Shown: piece after piece, positions 49,390 through 57,590 of the stretch
Position numbering within the stretch: the stretch's first letter is position 1
How the letters are laid out: every line of letters begins with the position of its first letter
Assembly: GCA_002163085.1 (NCBI GenBank)
Contig: MAAJ01000008.1
Location: 62,001 to 126,000 of the forward strand
DNA length: 64,000 nucleotides
Direction: 5' to 3'
From: Methylophaga sp. 42_25_T18
GTDB lineage: Bacteria > Pseudomonadota > Gammaproteobacteria > Nitrosococcales > Methylophagaceae
Position numbers and translations under genes: made by a program
The notes under the pieces: generated by a model
The model's database searches: none
The model's input: only the letters and a program-made list of their open reading frames with translations
What the model was told of the DNA's origin: nothing

Positions 49390-49974
49390 ATGACACTCAA
49401 ATTAACGCAACAACGCGATGTTTCAGCAGAAAGGAATCAGCACCGTCGACGTTTCTTACAATTAGGTTTTGGTGCCGCAGCCTCGTTGGCAATGCCCTCT
49501 GCATTTGCCAATGTCATAACGTCCCCCGAACGCAAACTATCTTTATTAAACCTCCACACGGGTGAAAATATCAATGCCACTTATTGGGCTGAAGGTCAGT
49601 ACCAAACCAGTGAGTTGCATGCTATCAACCAAGTCTTACGTGATCACCGAACTGGCGATGTGATGGACATGGATAGTAACTTAATTGAACTACTCAATAT
49701 TCTTCACCACAAAATGGATGGCCAACAAGCTTTCCATGTTATCTCAGGCTATCGCTCGCCCAAGACCAATGCAATGCTCAATAAAAAGAGTAGTGGTGTT
49801 GCCAAGAAAAGTTTACATATGCAAGGTCGCGCCATTGATATCCGTCTACCCGGCCGTCAATTAGCCTCATTACAACAAGCAGCCATACAACTTCATGCTG
49901 GTGGCGTTGGTTATTATTCAAGATCAGGTTTTATCCATCTAGATACAGGCCGAGTTCGAAGCTGGGGCAGCTAA
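49390..49974 (+). CDS. Tat-exported DUF882 (YcbK-like) peptidase
   Basis: A 194-residue M15-like protein, related to the MepK (YcbK) endopeptidase that cuts cross-links made by L,D-transpeptidases. Start ATG 49390 follows AGGGGTGGT. A twin-arginine signal RRRFLQLGFGAAASLA precedes the cleavage site (about residue 41, FANV). The zinc-ligand motif reads SGYRSP... SLHMQGRAIDI... GFIHLD with His/Asp/His. It lies 66 bases downstream of the L,D-transpeptidase gene, so the two likely act on the same 3-3 bonds. Confidence 0.9.
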   Translation: MTLKLTQQRDVSAERNQHRRRFLQLGFGAAASLAMPSAFANVITSPERKLSLLNLHTGENINATYWAEGQYQTSELHAINQVLRDHRTGDVMDMDSNLIELLNILHHKMDGQQAFHVISGYRSPKTNAMLNKKSSGVAKKSLHMQGRAIDIRLPGRQLASLQQAAIQLHAGGVGYYSRSGFIHLDTGRVRSWGS

Positions 49975-49975
49975 G

Positions 49976-50395
49976 TCAATGTTTATCTGTTTCGGCTAAT
50001 AATGCAATCGCGAGATCTCTGAATCGTTCCATCTCATCAGCATAATTTTCTTTTAATTCTAGATGCTGTTGTTTAGCTTCGTTATGTAAGTTCTTTAAGG
50101 TCTTATAAAACTCAAGCTGGCGGCCCATCGATACAAAATCATCGCCATCAGCTAAATAACGCTGATCTCGGCCACCTTGATATTGGGTGATTTTTTGCTC
50201 GTGCTTTTCGATAAGCGCAAGATGTCGTTGTAATTTTGAAGCGTGTTCAGGTATCGCCTTTTCCAATCTATACAACAAAGCCACTAGACGATGCGTTTCT
50301 TGTTGCCACTGCTCTATATCAGCAATCCAATGCAGATGATCTTCATGCCAATGCTGATCCTCTTCCTTTTCCATGAGTTCTTTTGTGGTCGTCAT
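49976..50395 (-). CDS. Conserved coiled-coil protein, unknown
   Basis: A 139-residue cytoplasmic protein; I do not recognise a family. It is very rich in His, Glu, Gln and Lys, with an acidic His-rich start (EDQHWHEDHLHWIADIEQW) and two long helices likely to form a coiled coil (about 25-65 and 80-135). The ATG at 50393-50395 is preceded by GAGG at a normal distance; an in-frame extension of 6 residues upstream is less likely. The His-rich start might bind metal, which is a guess. It is convergent with the DUF882 gene. Confidence 0.7.
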   Translation of the reverse strand: MTTTKELMEKEEDQHWHEDHLHWIADIEQWQQETHRLVALLYRLEKAIPEHASKLQRHLALIEKHEQKITQYQGGRDQRYLADGDDFVSMGRQLEFYKTLKNLHNEAKQQHLELKENYADEMERFRDLAIALLAETDKH

Positions 50396-50598
50396 AAACG
50401 CCTCACAACACACGCTAGAAATGATAGGTACTTATCATACTCCTTCGACCTTGTCAGTGACAAAACATTACCCTCAGAAAAAAAGGTAAGTAACTGAGAT
50501 ACTAGATTTTAACTGCTACTATTTTCTTTAATCTTCAACGCAGCCTTTCTATCTGGCTATAATTTTCCTTTTATTTATAAACATTATAGATATCCCCC

Positions 50599-50626
50599 TT
50601 TACATATTCCTATATTGGTATATATT
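50599..50626 (+). promoter_or_regulatory. Predicted promoter of the ArsR gene with overlapping dyad
   Basis: TTTACA (50599-50604) and TATATT (50621-50626) with a 16-base spacer. An imperfect dyad, ATATTCC-tatatt-GGTATAT (50604-50623), lies over the spacer. The expected transcription start (about 50632-50633) coincides with the ATG at 50633, and no Shine-Dalgarno is present, so the mRNA may be leaderless. The dyad is where an autoregulating ArsR protein could bind. Confidence 0.5.
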
Positions 50627-50632
50627 TTACAC

Positions 50633-50977
50633 ATGGCACGAGCTAAGACCACCCTTGACCCATTTAATGCGATAGCAGAACCTAAACGCCGAGCTCTTAT
50701 TGAAGCGTTAGTTGGTAAGGAATTGACCGTTACTGAAATTGTAGAGCTTATGGGATGGAACCAGCCGATGGTATCGAAACACCTCAGCGTCCTGAAACAA
50801 GTAGGTTTGGTTTCAGAAAAAAAAGAAGGCAGATACCGTGTTTATAAAGTGGATGCGGATTTATTGAAAATCATACAAAACTGGGTTATCCAATTTGAAC
50901 CCTATTGGAATAACAAACTAGATAACCTAGAAGCATATTTAAACCAGATTCAAGCTAAAGAGGTCAATGATGAGTAA
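50633..50977 (+). CDS. ArsR-family winged-helix regulator
   Basis: A 114-residue repressor-type transcription factor starting at ATG 50633. A winged helix occupies about residues 7-85: DPFNAIAEPKRRALIEALVGKELTVTEIVELMGWNQPMVSKHLSVLKQVGLVSEKKEGRYRVYKV. It lacks the metal-binding ELCV(C)D motif of arsenic sensors. Followed by the SRPBCC gene with an 11-base overlap, the frequent ArsR-AHSA1 pair whose inducer is generally unknown. Confidence 0.92.
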   Translation: MARAKTTLDPFNAIAEPKRRALIEALVGKELTVTEIVELMGWNQPMVSKHLSVLKQVGLVSEKKEGRYRVYKVDADLLKIIQNWVIQFEPYWNNKLDNLEAYLNQIQAKEVNDE

Positions 50978-51482
50978 TGCCAACGAACACACTGTGGAAC
51001 CGACAATAATCACTCGAGAGTTTGATGCGCCAAGACAGCTGGTATTTGACGCCTGGACACAAGCAAAACATTTAAAAAACTGGATGTTCCCACAGCCGGG
51101 TTGGACCAATGACTATGCCATCGCCGATATCCGTCCCGGAGGATCAGATCTTTATAAGATGACCGCGCCTAACGGCCATGAAATGTGGCTACTAACTAAA
51201 TACGAAGAAATCACACCACCAGAAAGCTTGGTGTTTCGACAATATATGTCTAACGAAGCTGGTGATATTTTGCCTAATCCACAGAGGCCAAACTGGCCAA
51301 AAGAACTAAGAACCACCATCAAACTTGAAAAAATAGGTGGAAAAACTAAATTGACGTTGATCTGGCAGCCCATTAATCCAAGCAAAGAAGAAGCCGAAAC
51401 CTTTGAAGCCTCACGCGCTCAACATGGTAATGGCTGGAGTGGTGGTCTGGAACAACTTAAGAGTTACCTTGCCGGCTTATAA
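50967..51482 (+). CDS. SRPBCC (AHSA1-type) START-like protein
   Basis: A 171-residue protein of the AHSA1/CalC fold with a large hydrophobic cavity, TITREFDAPRQLVFDAWTQAKHLKNWM at about residues 14-41, and TLIWQPINPSKEEAETFEASRAQHGNGWSGGLEQLKSYL at the end. Two ATGs lie in tandem (50967, 50970); the overlap with the ArsR gene suggests coupling. The ligand is unknown. It may protect from or sense a hydrophobic compound. Confidence 0.9.
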   Translation: MMSNANEHTVEPTIITREFDAPRQLVFDAWTQAKHLKNWMFPQPGWTNDYAIADIRPGGSDLYKMTAPNGHEMWLLTKYEEITPPESLVFRQYMSNEAGDILPNPQRPNWPKELRTTIKLEKIGGKTKLTLIWQPINPSKEEAETFEASRAQHGNGWSGGLEQLKSYLAGL

Positions 51483-51524
51483 AAATGAGTAAAACCTAAC
51501 AGGACATTGAAAACTGCGAACCCG

Positions 51525-51950
51525 TTATTTTTCCAACTTATAAATATCGATAAAATAGTTCACCAGATCTTTACGAGTCACGATACCGCAGGGTTTATTT
51601 TCCTTATCGATAACAATGATTCGGCCAACACGGTTCTTAATTAAAACCTTAATGGCTTCTTTGGTAGTAGAGCTAGGGCTAAGTGTAAGTACTTCTTTAT
51701 CAACTTTAATCGCTAAGGGTAATTCCCCTAGCTTTAAATGTTGCTTGCCTACCGCCATTAAAGTGATTAAATCCAACGTAGATACAATGCCAATCACTTT
51801 GTTTTTGTCATCAACGATTGGAAAACCGGTGACATTTTTCTTTTTTGCGAGCTTTAATACTTGGGATACCGTTTCACTTAACTTCACACTGAGAACAGGT
51901 GAGGTCATAATATCTTGGACTTGAACTGATTGCTCTGAAATTTCAGTCAT
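51525..51950 (-). CDS. Tandem CBS-domain protein
   Basis: A 141-residue protein made almost wholly of a CBS pair: VQDIMTSPVLSVKLSETVSQVLKLAKKKNVTGFPIVDD, then VLTLSPSSTTKEAIKVLIKNRVGRIIVID. CBS pairs bind adenine nucleotides and often gate partner proteins. I start at the ATG at 51948-51950, with GGA 8 bases upstream; an in-frame GTG adds four residues. No partner gene is linked. Confidence 0.9.
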   Translation of the reverse strand: MTEISEQSVQVQDIMTSPVLSVKLSETVSQVLKLAKKKNVTGFPIVDDKNKVIGIVSTLDLITLMAVGKQHLKLGELPLAIKVDKEVLTLSPSSTTKEAIKVLIKNRVGRIIVIDKENKPCGIVTRKDLVNYFIDIYKLEK

Positions 51951-52171
51951 CTTAATATCCACTGTAATTATTAATTATGGAATATTTAAACCAGTAATAA
52001 GATTTTATAACAAACAAATCATAACGTCTTGTAGATTTTATCATTGTCGCTCGCAAGCGCCTTAAATTCTTTTACGGCTTAACACTATAATATTAATTTC
52101 CCACAGACAAAGTGTGTGATTCAAAGTACAATATGCGGTTGATTGTATTATTAAAAACACAGGATTCACCC

Positions 52172-53170
52172 ATGGCTCAGACAGTTGTATGTGCACTCTA
52201 CAAATTTGTCACCTTGGATAATTACCAAGATTTAAAACAACCGTTATTAGACTTTATGCTCGAACAACCCGTTCGTGGCACATTGCTGCTTGCTCGTGAA
52301 GGCATAAATGGCACTGTTTCTGGTCCACGTGAATCAATAGATGCGTTGCTTCAATATTTACAAAAAGATGAACGTCTAGCAGGCATAAGTTGCAAAGAAT
52401 CATTCACTGATGAAATGCCGTTTTTACGCACACGGGTCAAGCTCAAAAAAGAGATTGTCACTATGGGCGTGGAAGGCATCGATCCAAATCATATCGTGGG
52501 TACTTATGTAAAACCTAAGGATTGGAATGCCTTGATCAGTGACCCTGAAGTATTACTGGTGGATACACGTAATGACTACGAGTTCCAAGTTGGTACGTTC
52601 CAAAATGCAGTAAATCCTGATACTGAAAGTTTTCGAGAGTTTCCTGCTTACGTTAAAGAAAACCTTGACCCAAAAAAACATAAAAAAGTGGCTATGTTTT
52701 GCACCGGTGGTATTCGCTGTGAAAAATCTACGGCTTATCTGAAAGAGCAAGGTTTTGATGAGGTCTATCACCTTGAAGGTGGCATCTTGAAATACCTAGA
52801 AGACGTACCTACTGATAAAACTATGTGGGAAGGTGAGTGTTTTGTCTTTGATGAACGCGTTACTGTTAATCATGATTTAGAAAAAGGTAATTACGACCAA
52901 TGTAATGCCTGTCGCATGCCAATCACAGCAGTAGAGCAACAAAGTGAACAATATGAACACGGTATTAGCTGTCCCCATTGTTTCGATAAAACATCTGACA
53001 ATCAAAAAGCCCGATATAGAGAGCGTGAAAAACAAATGGCTTTAGCTGAAGATCGCGGTGAAGCACATATAGGCGCGGACTCAGCAACCACTATTGCTGA
53101 ACATCGAGCAAAGAAACAACAACATCGTGAGCAACAACGTCAAGCATCGCTTAAAGCTGCAAATTCATAA
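52172..53170 (+). CDS. trhO: tRNA uridine-34 5-hydroxylase TrhO
   Basis: Oxygen-dependent enzyme that hydroxylates U34 of some tRNAs. From the ATG at 52172 (AGGA, 7 bases upstream) the protein has 332 residues. An acylphosphatase-like N-terminal domain precedes a rhodanese domain with the active cysteine in [12 protein letters not shown], and a C-terminal zinc-like cysteine cluster (CNACRMP, CPHC) plus a basic coiled tail. All match YceA/TrhO. TATAAT at 52086-52091 has no good -35. Confidence 0.93.
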   Translation: MAQTVVCALYKFVTLDNYQDLKQPLLDFMLEQPVRGTLLLAREGINGTVSGPRESIDALLQYLQKDERLAGISCKESFTDEMPFLRTRVKLKKEIVTMGVEGIDPNHIVGTYVKPKDWNALISDPEVLLVDTRNDYEFQVGTFQNAVNPDTESFREFPAYVKENLDPKKHKKVAMFCTGGIRCEKSTAYLKEQGFDEVYHLEGGILKYLEDVPTDKTMWEGECFVFDERVTVNHDLEKGNYDQCNACRMPITAVEQQSEQYEHGISCPHCFDKTSDNQKARYREREKQMALAEDRGEAHIGADSATTIAEHRAKKQQHREQQRQASLKAANS

Positions 53171-53175
53171 TCATC

Positions 53176-54846
53176 ATGCTTAAAATCCGCCAAGCATTAC
53201 TCGTCGCCTTTTTCTTATTTATTACGCAGATTGCTATCGGTGGTGAACCACCAGCAAAATCAGGCATTGCCAGTGCCCATCCTTTAGCAACACAAGCGGG
53301 ATTTGAAATTTTAAACCAAGGCGGCAACGCATTTGATGCAGCTGTGGCAGTGAGTGCAGCCCTTGCCATCGTAGAACCTTCTGGTTCGGGTTTAGGGGGC
53401 GGTGGATTTTGGTTATTACATCGCGCCGAAGATGGTTTTCAAACGATGGTCGATGGTCGAGAAACAGCTCCCGCTGCTGCTCATCGAGATATGTATCTTG
53501 ATGCCAATGGCGAGTTTGATAAAAACTTGTCGTTAAATGGGCCACTTGCTGCTGGCATTCCGGGTGTTCCTGCTGCTCTTGATCATTTAAGCAAACATTA
53601 TGGCCGCCTGCCCTTAAGCAAAACACTGGCTCCTGCCATTCGGCTAGCCAAGCAAGGCTTTGAGGTCAGTGAACGTTACCAACAGCTCGTTGGTTTTCGC
53701 CTTAACACCTTAAATCTTTCGGCTGAAGCCAGCACCACTTTTTTAGATAATGGGAAAACACCTCAACTCGGCCATTTAATTGTTCAGGCTAATCTCGCTA
53801 CGACCTTAGAGTTAATCGCAAAACAAGGTCGTGCCGGTTTTTATCAGGGCCCTGTTGCCGAGAAATTAATTTCCGGCGTGCAACAAGCAGGTGGCATATG
53901 GACTCAGCAGGATCTGTTGAATTATCAAATCCAAGAACGGGAACCCATCACCGGCCAATATCACGGTTATAGCATTACTTCTGCTGCCCCACCGTCATCA
54001 GGCGGTATAGCAATCATGTCAATACTCAACCAACTAGAACAACTTCCCTTTGAGCAGTCGACGACTACACAGAAAAAACACTTATTGGTTGAAGCCATGC
54101 GTCGTGCCTATTTTGATCGCAGTCGATATCTCGGTGATAGCGATTTTGTCAAAGTGCCTACGCAAAAATTGATTTCGAAAAACTACGCTAAAACCTTAGC
54201 CGCCAGCATTGATCCCGTTCAGGCAAGTAACAGTAACGATTTATCAAATGCGGTATCAGCAAAAGGAGAGGACACCACCCATTTTTCTATTATCGATAAT
54301 GAAGGCAATCGGGTTTCAGCAACTTTAAGCATCAATTACCCCTTTGGTTCAGCTTTTGTGCCCGAAGGCACCGGTGTATTGCTTAATGATGAAATGGATG
54401 ATTTCTCGGCTCAAATTGGTGCTGCCAATGTCTATGGTTTAGTGGGCAATGAGGCCAATGCCATTGAACCGAATAAACGTCCCTTATCAAGTATGAGCCC
54501 GACATTTATTGAAAACGATGACAAACTGATGATTATCGGCACACCGGGTGGTAGCCGAATTATCACCATGGTCTTGCTGGGCATATTAGACTTTATTGAT
54601 GGCAAAGACGCCCAAAGTATCGTCAATGATCCGCGTTTCCATCATCAATATTTACCCGATGCGATTCAACTAGAAACTCTTAGCTTTGATGAGTCAGAAG
54701 TAGAAGCGCTTAAACAACGTGGCCACACCATCAAACAGCTCAACCGAAAATATGGCAATATGCAAATAGTCATTCAGGATAAACAAACACAGACTCTCTC
54801 TGCTGCCAGTGATCCGCGTGGTGAAGGGCTCGCCCAAGTTCAGTAA
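53176..54846 (+). CDS. ggt: Gamma-glutamyltransferase
   Basis: Periplasmic N-terminal nucleophile hydrolase that cleaves and transfers gamma-glutamyl groups from glutathione. The 556-residue product has a signal peptide (cut near IAIGGEP, residue 20), the large-subunit block SAHPLATQAGFEILNQGGNAFDAAVA, and VDGRETAP. The autoprocessing threonine is in GEDTTHFS near residue 370. The small subunit keeps LNDEMDDFS and PLSSMSPT, and GTPGGSRI. Starts 5 bases after trhO. Confidence 0.96.
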   Translation: MLKIRQALLVAFFLFITQIAIGGEPPAKSGIASAHPLATQAGFEILNQGGNAFDAAVAVSAALAIVEPSGSGLGGGGFWLLHRAEDGFQTMVDGRETAPAAAHRDMYLDANGEFDKNLSLNGPLAAGIPGVPAALDHLSKHYGRLPLSKTLAPAIRLAKQGFEVSERYQQLVGFRLNTLNLSAEASTTFLDNGKTPQLGHLIVQANLATTLELIAKQGRAGFYQGPVAEKLISGVQQAGGIWTQQDLLNYQIQEREPITGQYHGYSITSAAPPSSGGIAIMSILNQLEQLPFEQSTTTQKKHLLVEAMRRAYFDRSRYLGDSDFVKVPTQKLISKNYAKTLAASIDPVQASNSNDLSNAVSAKGEDTTHFSIIDNEGNRVSATLSINYPFGSAFVPEGTGVLLNDEMDDFSAQIGAANVYGLVGNEANAIEPNKRPLSSMSPTFIENDDKLMIIGTPGGSRIITMVLLGILDFIDGKDAQSIVNDPRFHHQYLPDAIQLETLSFDESEVEALKQRGHTIKQLNRKYGNMQIVIQDKQTQTLSAASDPRGEGLAQVQ

Positions 54847-54902
54847 TTAATCTCGAACCAAGATCACAGCTTTGCCTGTAGAAATAATGATATTGTGCTG
54901 TT

Positions 54903-55676
54903 ATGGATCTAATCGACAGCCACTGCCATCTAGATTTTAACGTCTTTGATGACGATAGAAGTACCGTCTTAGCGAACTGCCAACAACTCGGCATTAATGA
55001 CATCATTATTCCCGGCGTGACCGCGAATACCTGGGATCGTTTGTTAACTGTCTGCCAGCAATCAACAATGTTACATCCTGCATTAGGCATGCACCCAATG
55101 TTTATGGATCAACATCAAGCTGAATATATAGATCAACTTAACGCTTATGTCTCAGAGCATAAGCCGGTTGCTATTGGTGAAATCGGTCTAGATTTTTATA
55201 TCGCCGATCATGACAAACAAAGCCAAATCGAATTATTTGAACAACAACTAGCGATTGCTCATCAGCATAACTTGCCCGTTATTTTGCATGTACGTAAAGC
55301 TCACGATCAAACCTTGGCCTTATTAAAAAAACATCAGATAACAGCAGGCATTGTTCATGCCTTTAGTGGCAGTGAACAACAAGCTAATAATTATATTAAG
55401 CAAGGTTTTTTATTAGGCATAGGCGGTGTCATTACTCATGAACGGGCAACACGTTTGAGGAAACTTTTTAGCTCATTACCACTCTCAAATATTGTTTTAG
55501 AAACCGATGCACCTGATATGCCTTTAGCCAATATGCCTGACATAAGAAACACACCTGAGAATATTCCCCGGATAGTTGCAACTTTGGCTGAATTGCGTGC
55601 AGAATCACAAGAACAAATTGCCGACATCAGTAGTCAGAATGTCAGACAAATTTTCTTACAACAAAAGAATGCTTAA
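54903..55676 (+). CDS. TatD-family metal-dependent hydrolase
   Basis: A 257-residue TatD-type DNase/hydrolase with metal ligands in IDSHCHLDF at residues 4-11, GEIGLDFY with the catalytic Glu, HVRKA, VHAFSG and ETDAPDMP near residue 202. Close to YjjV/YcfH types; the real substrate (DNA or D-aminoacyl ends) is not settled for this member. It lies alone between ggt and the MoxR operon, 16 bases upstream of moxR. Confidence 0.93.
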   Translation: MDLIDSHCHLDFNVFDDDRSTVLANCQQLGINDIIIPGVTANTWDRLLTVCQQSTMLHPALGMHPMFMDQHQAEYIDQLNAYVSEHKPVAIGEIGLDFYIADHDKQSQIELFEQQLAIAHQHNLPVILHVRKAHDQTLALLKKHQITAGIVHAFSGSEQQANNYIKQGFLLGIGGVITHERATRLRKLFSSLPLSNIVLETDAPDMPLANMPDIRNTPENIPRIVATLAELRAESQEQIADISSQNVRQIFLQQKNA

Positions 55677-55691
55677 TTTAAAGGATGCTAA

Positions 55692-56615
55692 ATGACCGTT
55701 TCGTCTTTTTCGGCTGATGTTCGTTCAATTCTAGATGCCGTAAATTCCATCATTATCGGCAAACGTCAGGTCACTAAGCTGGCTTTGACCTGCTTATTAG
55801 CCAAGGGCCACCTATTAATCGAAGATCTGCCAGGAGTTGGCAAAACCACCCTCGCTCATACTTTGGCCTCGACTTTGGGTCTCGGCTTTCAACGCATCCA
55901 ATTTACCAGTGATATGTTGCCCGCCGATATTCTGGGTGTATCCGTATTTGATCGCGATACGAGCCAGTTTACTTTTCATCCCGGCCCGGTATTTACCCAA
56001 CTTATTCTGGCCGATGAAATTAATCGGGCGACCCCTCGAACCCAAAGTGCTTTGTTAGAGGCGATGGAAGAACAGCAAGTCAGTATCGAAGGTCAAACAC
56101 ATCCATTGCCAGAACCTTTTTTTGTTATTGCGACCCAAAACCCCTCACATCAGATCGGTACCTTTCCCTTGCCTGAATCTCAATTAGATCGTTTTTTAAT
56201 GCGGATCGAAATTGGTTATCCTGATGCAGAAGCTGAACGCACCTTATTATTAGGTGACGATCGACGGCAACTGTTGCAAGACTTACAAGCAGTGACGTCC
56301 ATTGACCAGTTGATTAACTTACAACAGGCGGTGAACGACATTCATGTTGCGCCAGCACTGGTGGACTATGTGCAAAACTTATTAGCTTATACACGAGATT
56401 CTGGACTCTACCATTTTGGTTTATCCCCTCGTGCCGGTTTAGCTTTATTAAGGGCAGCCAAGGCTTGGGCATTAATAGACCAACGTGACCATGTCGATCC
56501 TGAAGATGTACAAGCCGTTTTCCCTAGTGTGGTTAAACATCGCCTGCAACCCGTTAGCGAACAAGGATCAGTAGATTTTATTGCCGATCTGCTTGCTCAG
56601 GTCACCATTGCCTAA
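55692..56615 (+). CDS. MoxR-family AAA+ ATPase
   Basis: A 307-residue AAA+ chaperone-like ATPase. Walker A is GVGKTTLAHTLA near residue 48, Walker B LILADEINRATPRTQSALLEAMEEQQVSI, sensor I ATQNPSHQIGTFPLPESQLDRFLMRI, and an arginine finger region follows. MoxR proteins help assemble metal enzymes or envelope complexes. It is followed by DUF58 and a transglutaminase gene, the common MoxR-DUF58-TgpA set. Confidence 0.95.
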   Translation: MTVSSFSADVRSILDAVNSIIIGKRQVTKLALTCLLAKGHLLIEDLPGVGKTTLAHTLASTLGLGFQRIQFTSDMLPADILGVSVFDRDTSQFTFHPGPVFTQLILADEINRATPRTQSALLEAMEEQQVSIEGQTHPLPEPFFVIATQNPSHQIGTFPLPESQLDRFLMRIEIGYPDAEAERTLLLGDDRRQLLQDLQAVTSIDQLINLQQAVNDIHVAPALVDYVQNLLAYTRDSGLYHFGLSPRAGLALLRAAKAWALIDQRDHVDPEDVQAVFPSVVKHRLQPVSEQGSVDFIADLLAQVTIA

Positions 56616-56624
56616 GTTGGGACT

Positions 56625-57590
56625 ATGATCCAAACATTTCGTCAGTATTATCAGCAATACAATACCCGTCGACGCACCTATATTGTTCCCAGTCGGTTTG
56701 GTTTTGTTTATGTGGGTTTTTTATTGCTGATGTTATTGGGCGCTATTAACTACAGCAATAGCATGGGCCATTTGTTGGTGTTTTTACTGGCAAGTTTAGG
56801 CATCGTATCAATGAACCATACCAACCGTAATTTAGCCAAACTTAATATCAAACATATCCACGCTAAGCCAGTGTTTTGTGAACAGTCGGCCAAATTCAAT
56901 GTAATTTTTGACAACCCCAGTCGTTATAGCTGTTATCAGTTTTCGATTGCCAATAAACAAAAACAAGCACGGTCATGGAATCCTTTTAAACGCTTATCCG
57001 GCTATCATCACCGCCAGATATTGCCACAGATAGCGGCACGACAAAACTCATCATCAGTCATTGCCCTCATCACTAAAAACAGAGGGAAACTGGCCCTGGG
57101 GAGCCTTCAACTGAGTAGCACCTTTCCCCTAGGCCTATTTTATTGCTGGAGCTATTTCCATACTGATTATGAGGTACTGGTTTATCCAAAACCGGAAGGT
57201 TTAATACCGCTACCAAAGACGACTGGCATAAGTCATAAACAAGCACAACAACATCAAAAGGGTTTGGATGATTTTGCCGGGTTTAACAGCTATCGACATG
57301 GCGATCCCATTCATACCATCGCTTGGAAAGCCTTAGCGCGTGATGATGTTATGCGCACTAAGCAATTTAGCAGTCCACAAGATGGTCGTCTGGTCTTAAC
57401 GTGGCAGCAAACCCATGAACTTAAAGTGATTGAAAAAAGATTATCTCAACTATGTTTATGGATTTTACAGGCAGAAGCAGCGGGTACCAGTTACAGCCTG
57501 ATTATGCCCACAAAGACCATTAATTACGGCCATGGCGACAGTCACCGTCGGCAATGTTTAACCTTGTTGGCCTTATATCAACATGAATAA
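56625..57590 (+). CDS. DUF58 membrane protein
   Basis: A 321-residue protein with two membrane helices (about 25-60), then a DUF58 domain (about residues 190-300) with FNSYRHGDPIHTIAWKALARDDVMRTKQF. The function is unknown; usually linked to MoxR and TgpA. It starts 9 bases after moxR and overlaps the transglutaminase gene by 8 bases. Confidence 0.92.
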   Translation: MIQTFRQYYQQYNTRRRTYIVPSRFGFVYVGFLLLMLLGAINYSNSMGHLLVFLLASLGIVSMNHTNRNLAKLNIKHIHAKPVFCEQSAKFNVIFDNPSRYSCYQFSIANKQKQARSWNPFKRLSGYHHRQILPQIAARQNSSSVIALITKNRGKLALGSLQLSSTFPLGLFYCWSYFHTDYEVLVYPKPEGLIPLPKTTGISHKQAQQHQKGLDDFAGFNSYRHGDPIHTIAWKALARDDVMRTKQFSSPQDGRLVLTWQQTHELKVIEKRLSQLCLWILQAEAAGTSYSLIMPTKTINYGHGDSHRRQCLTLLALYQHE

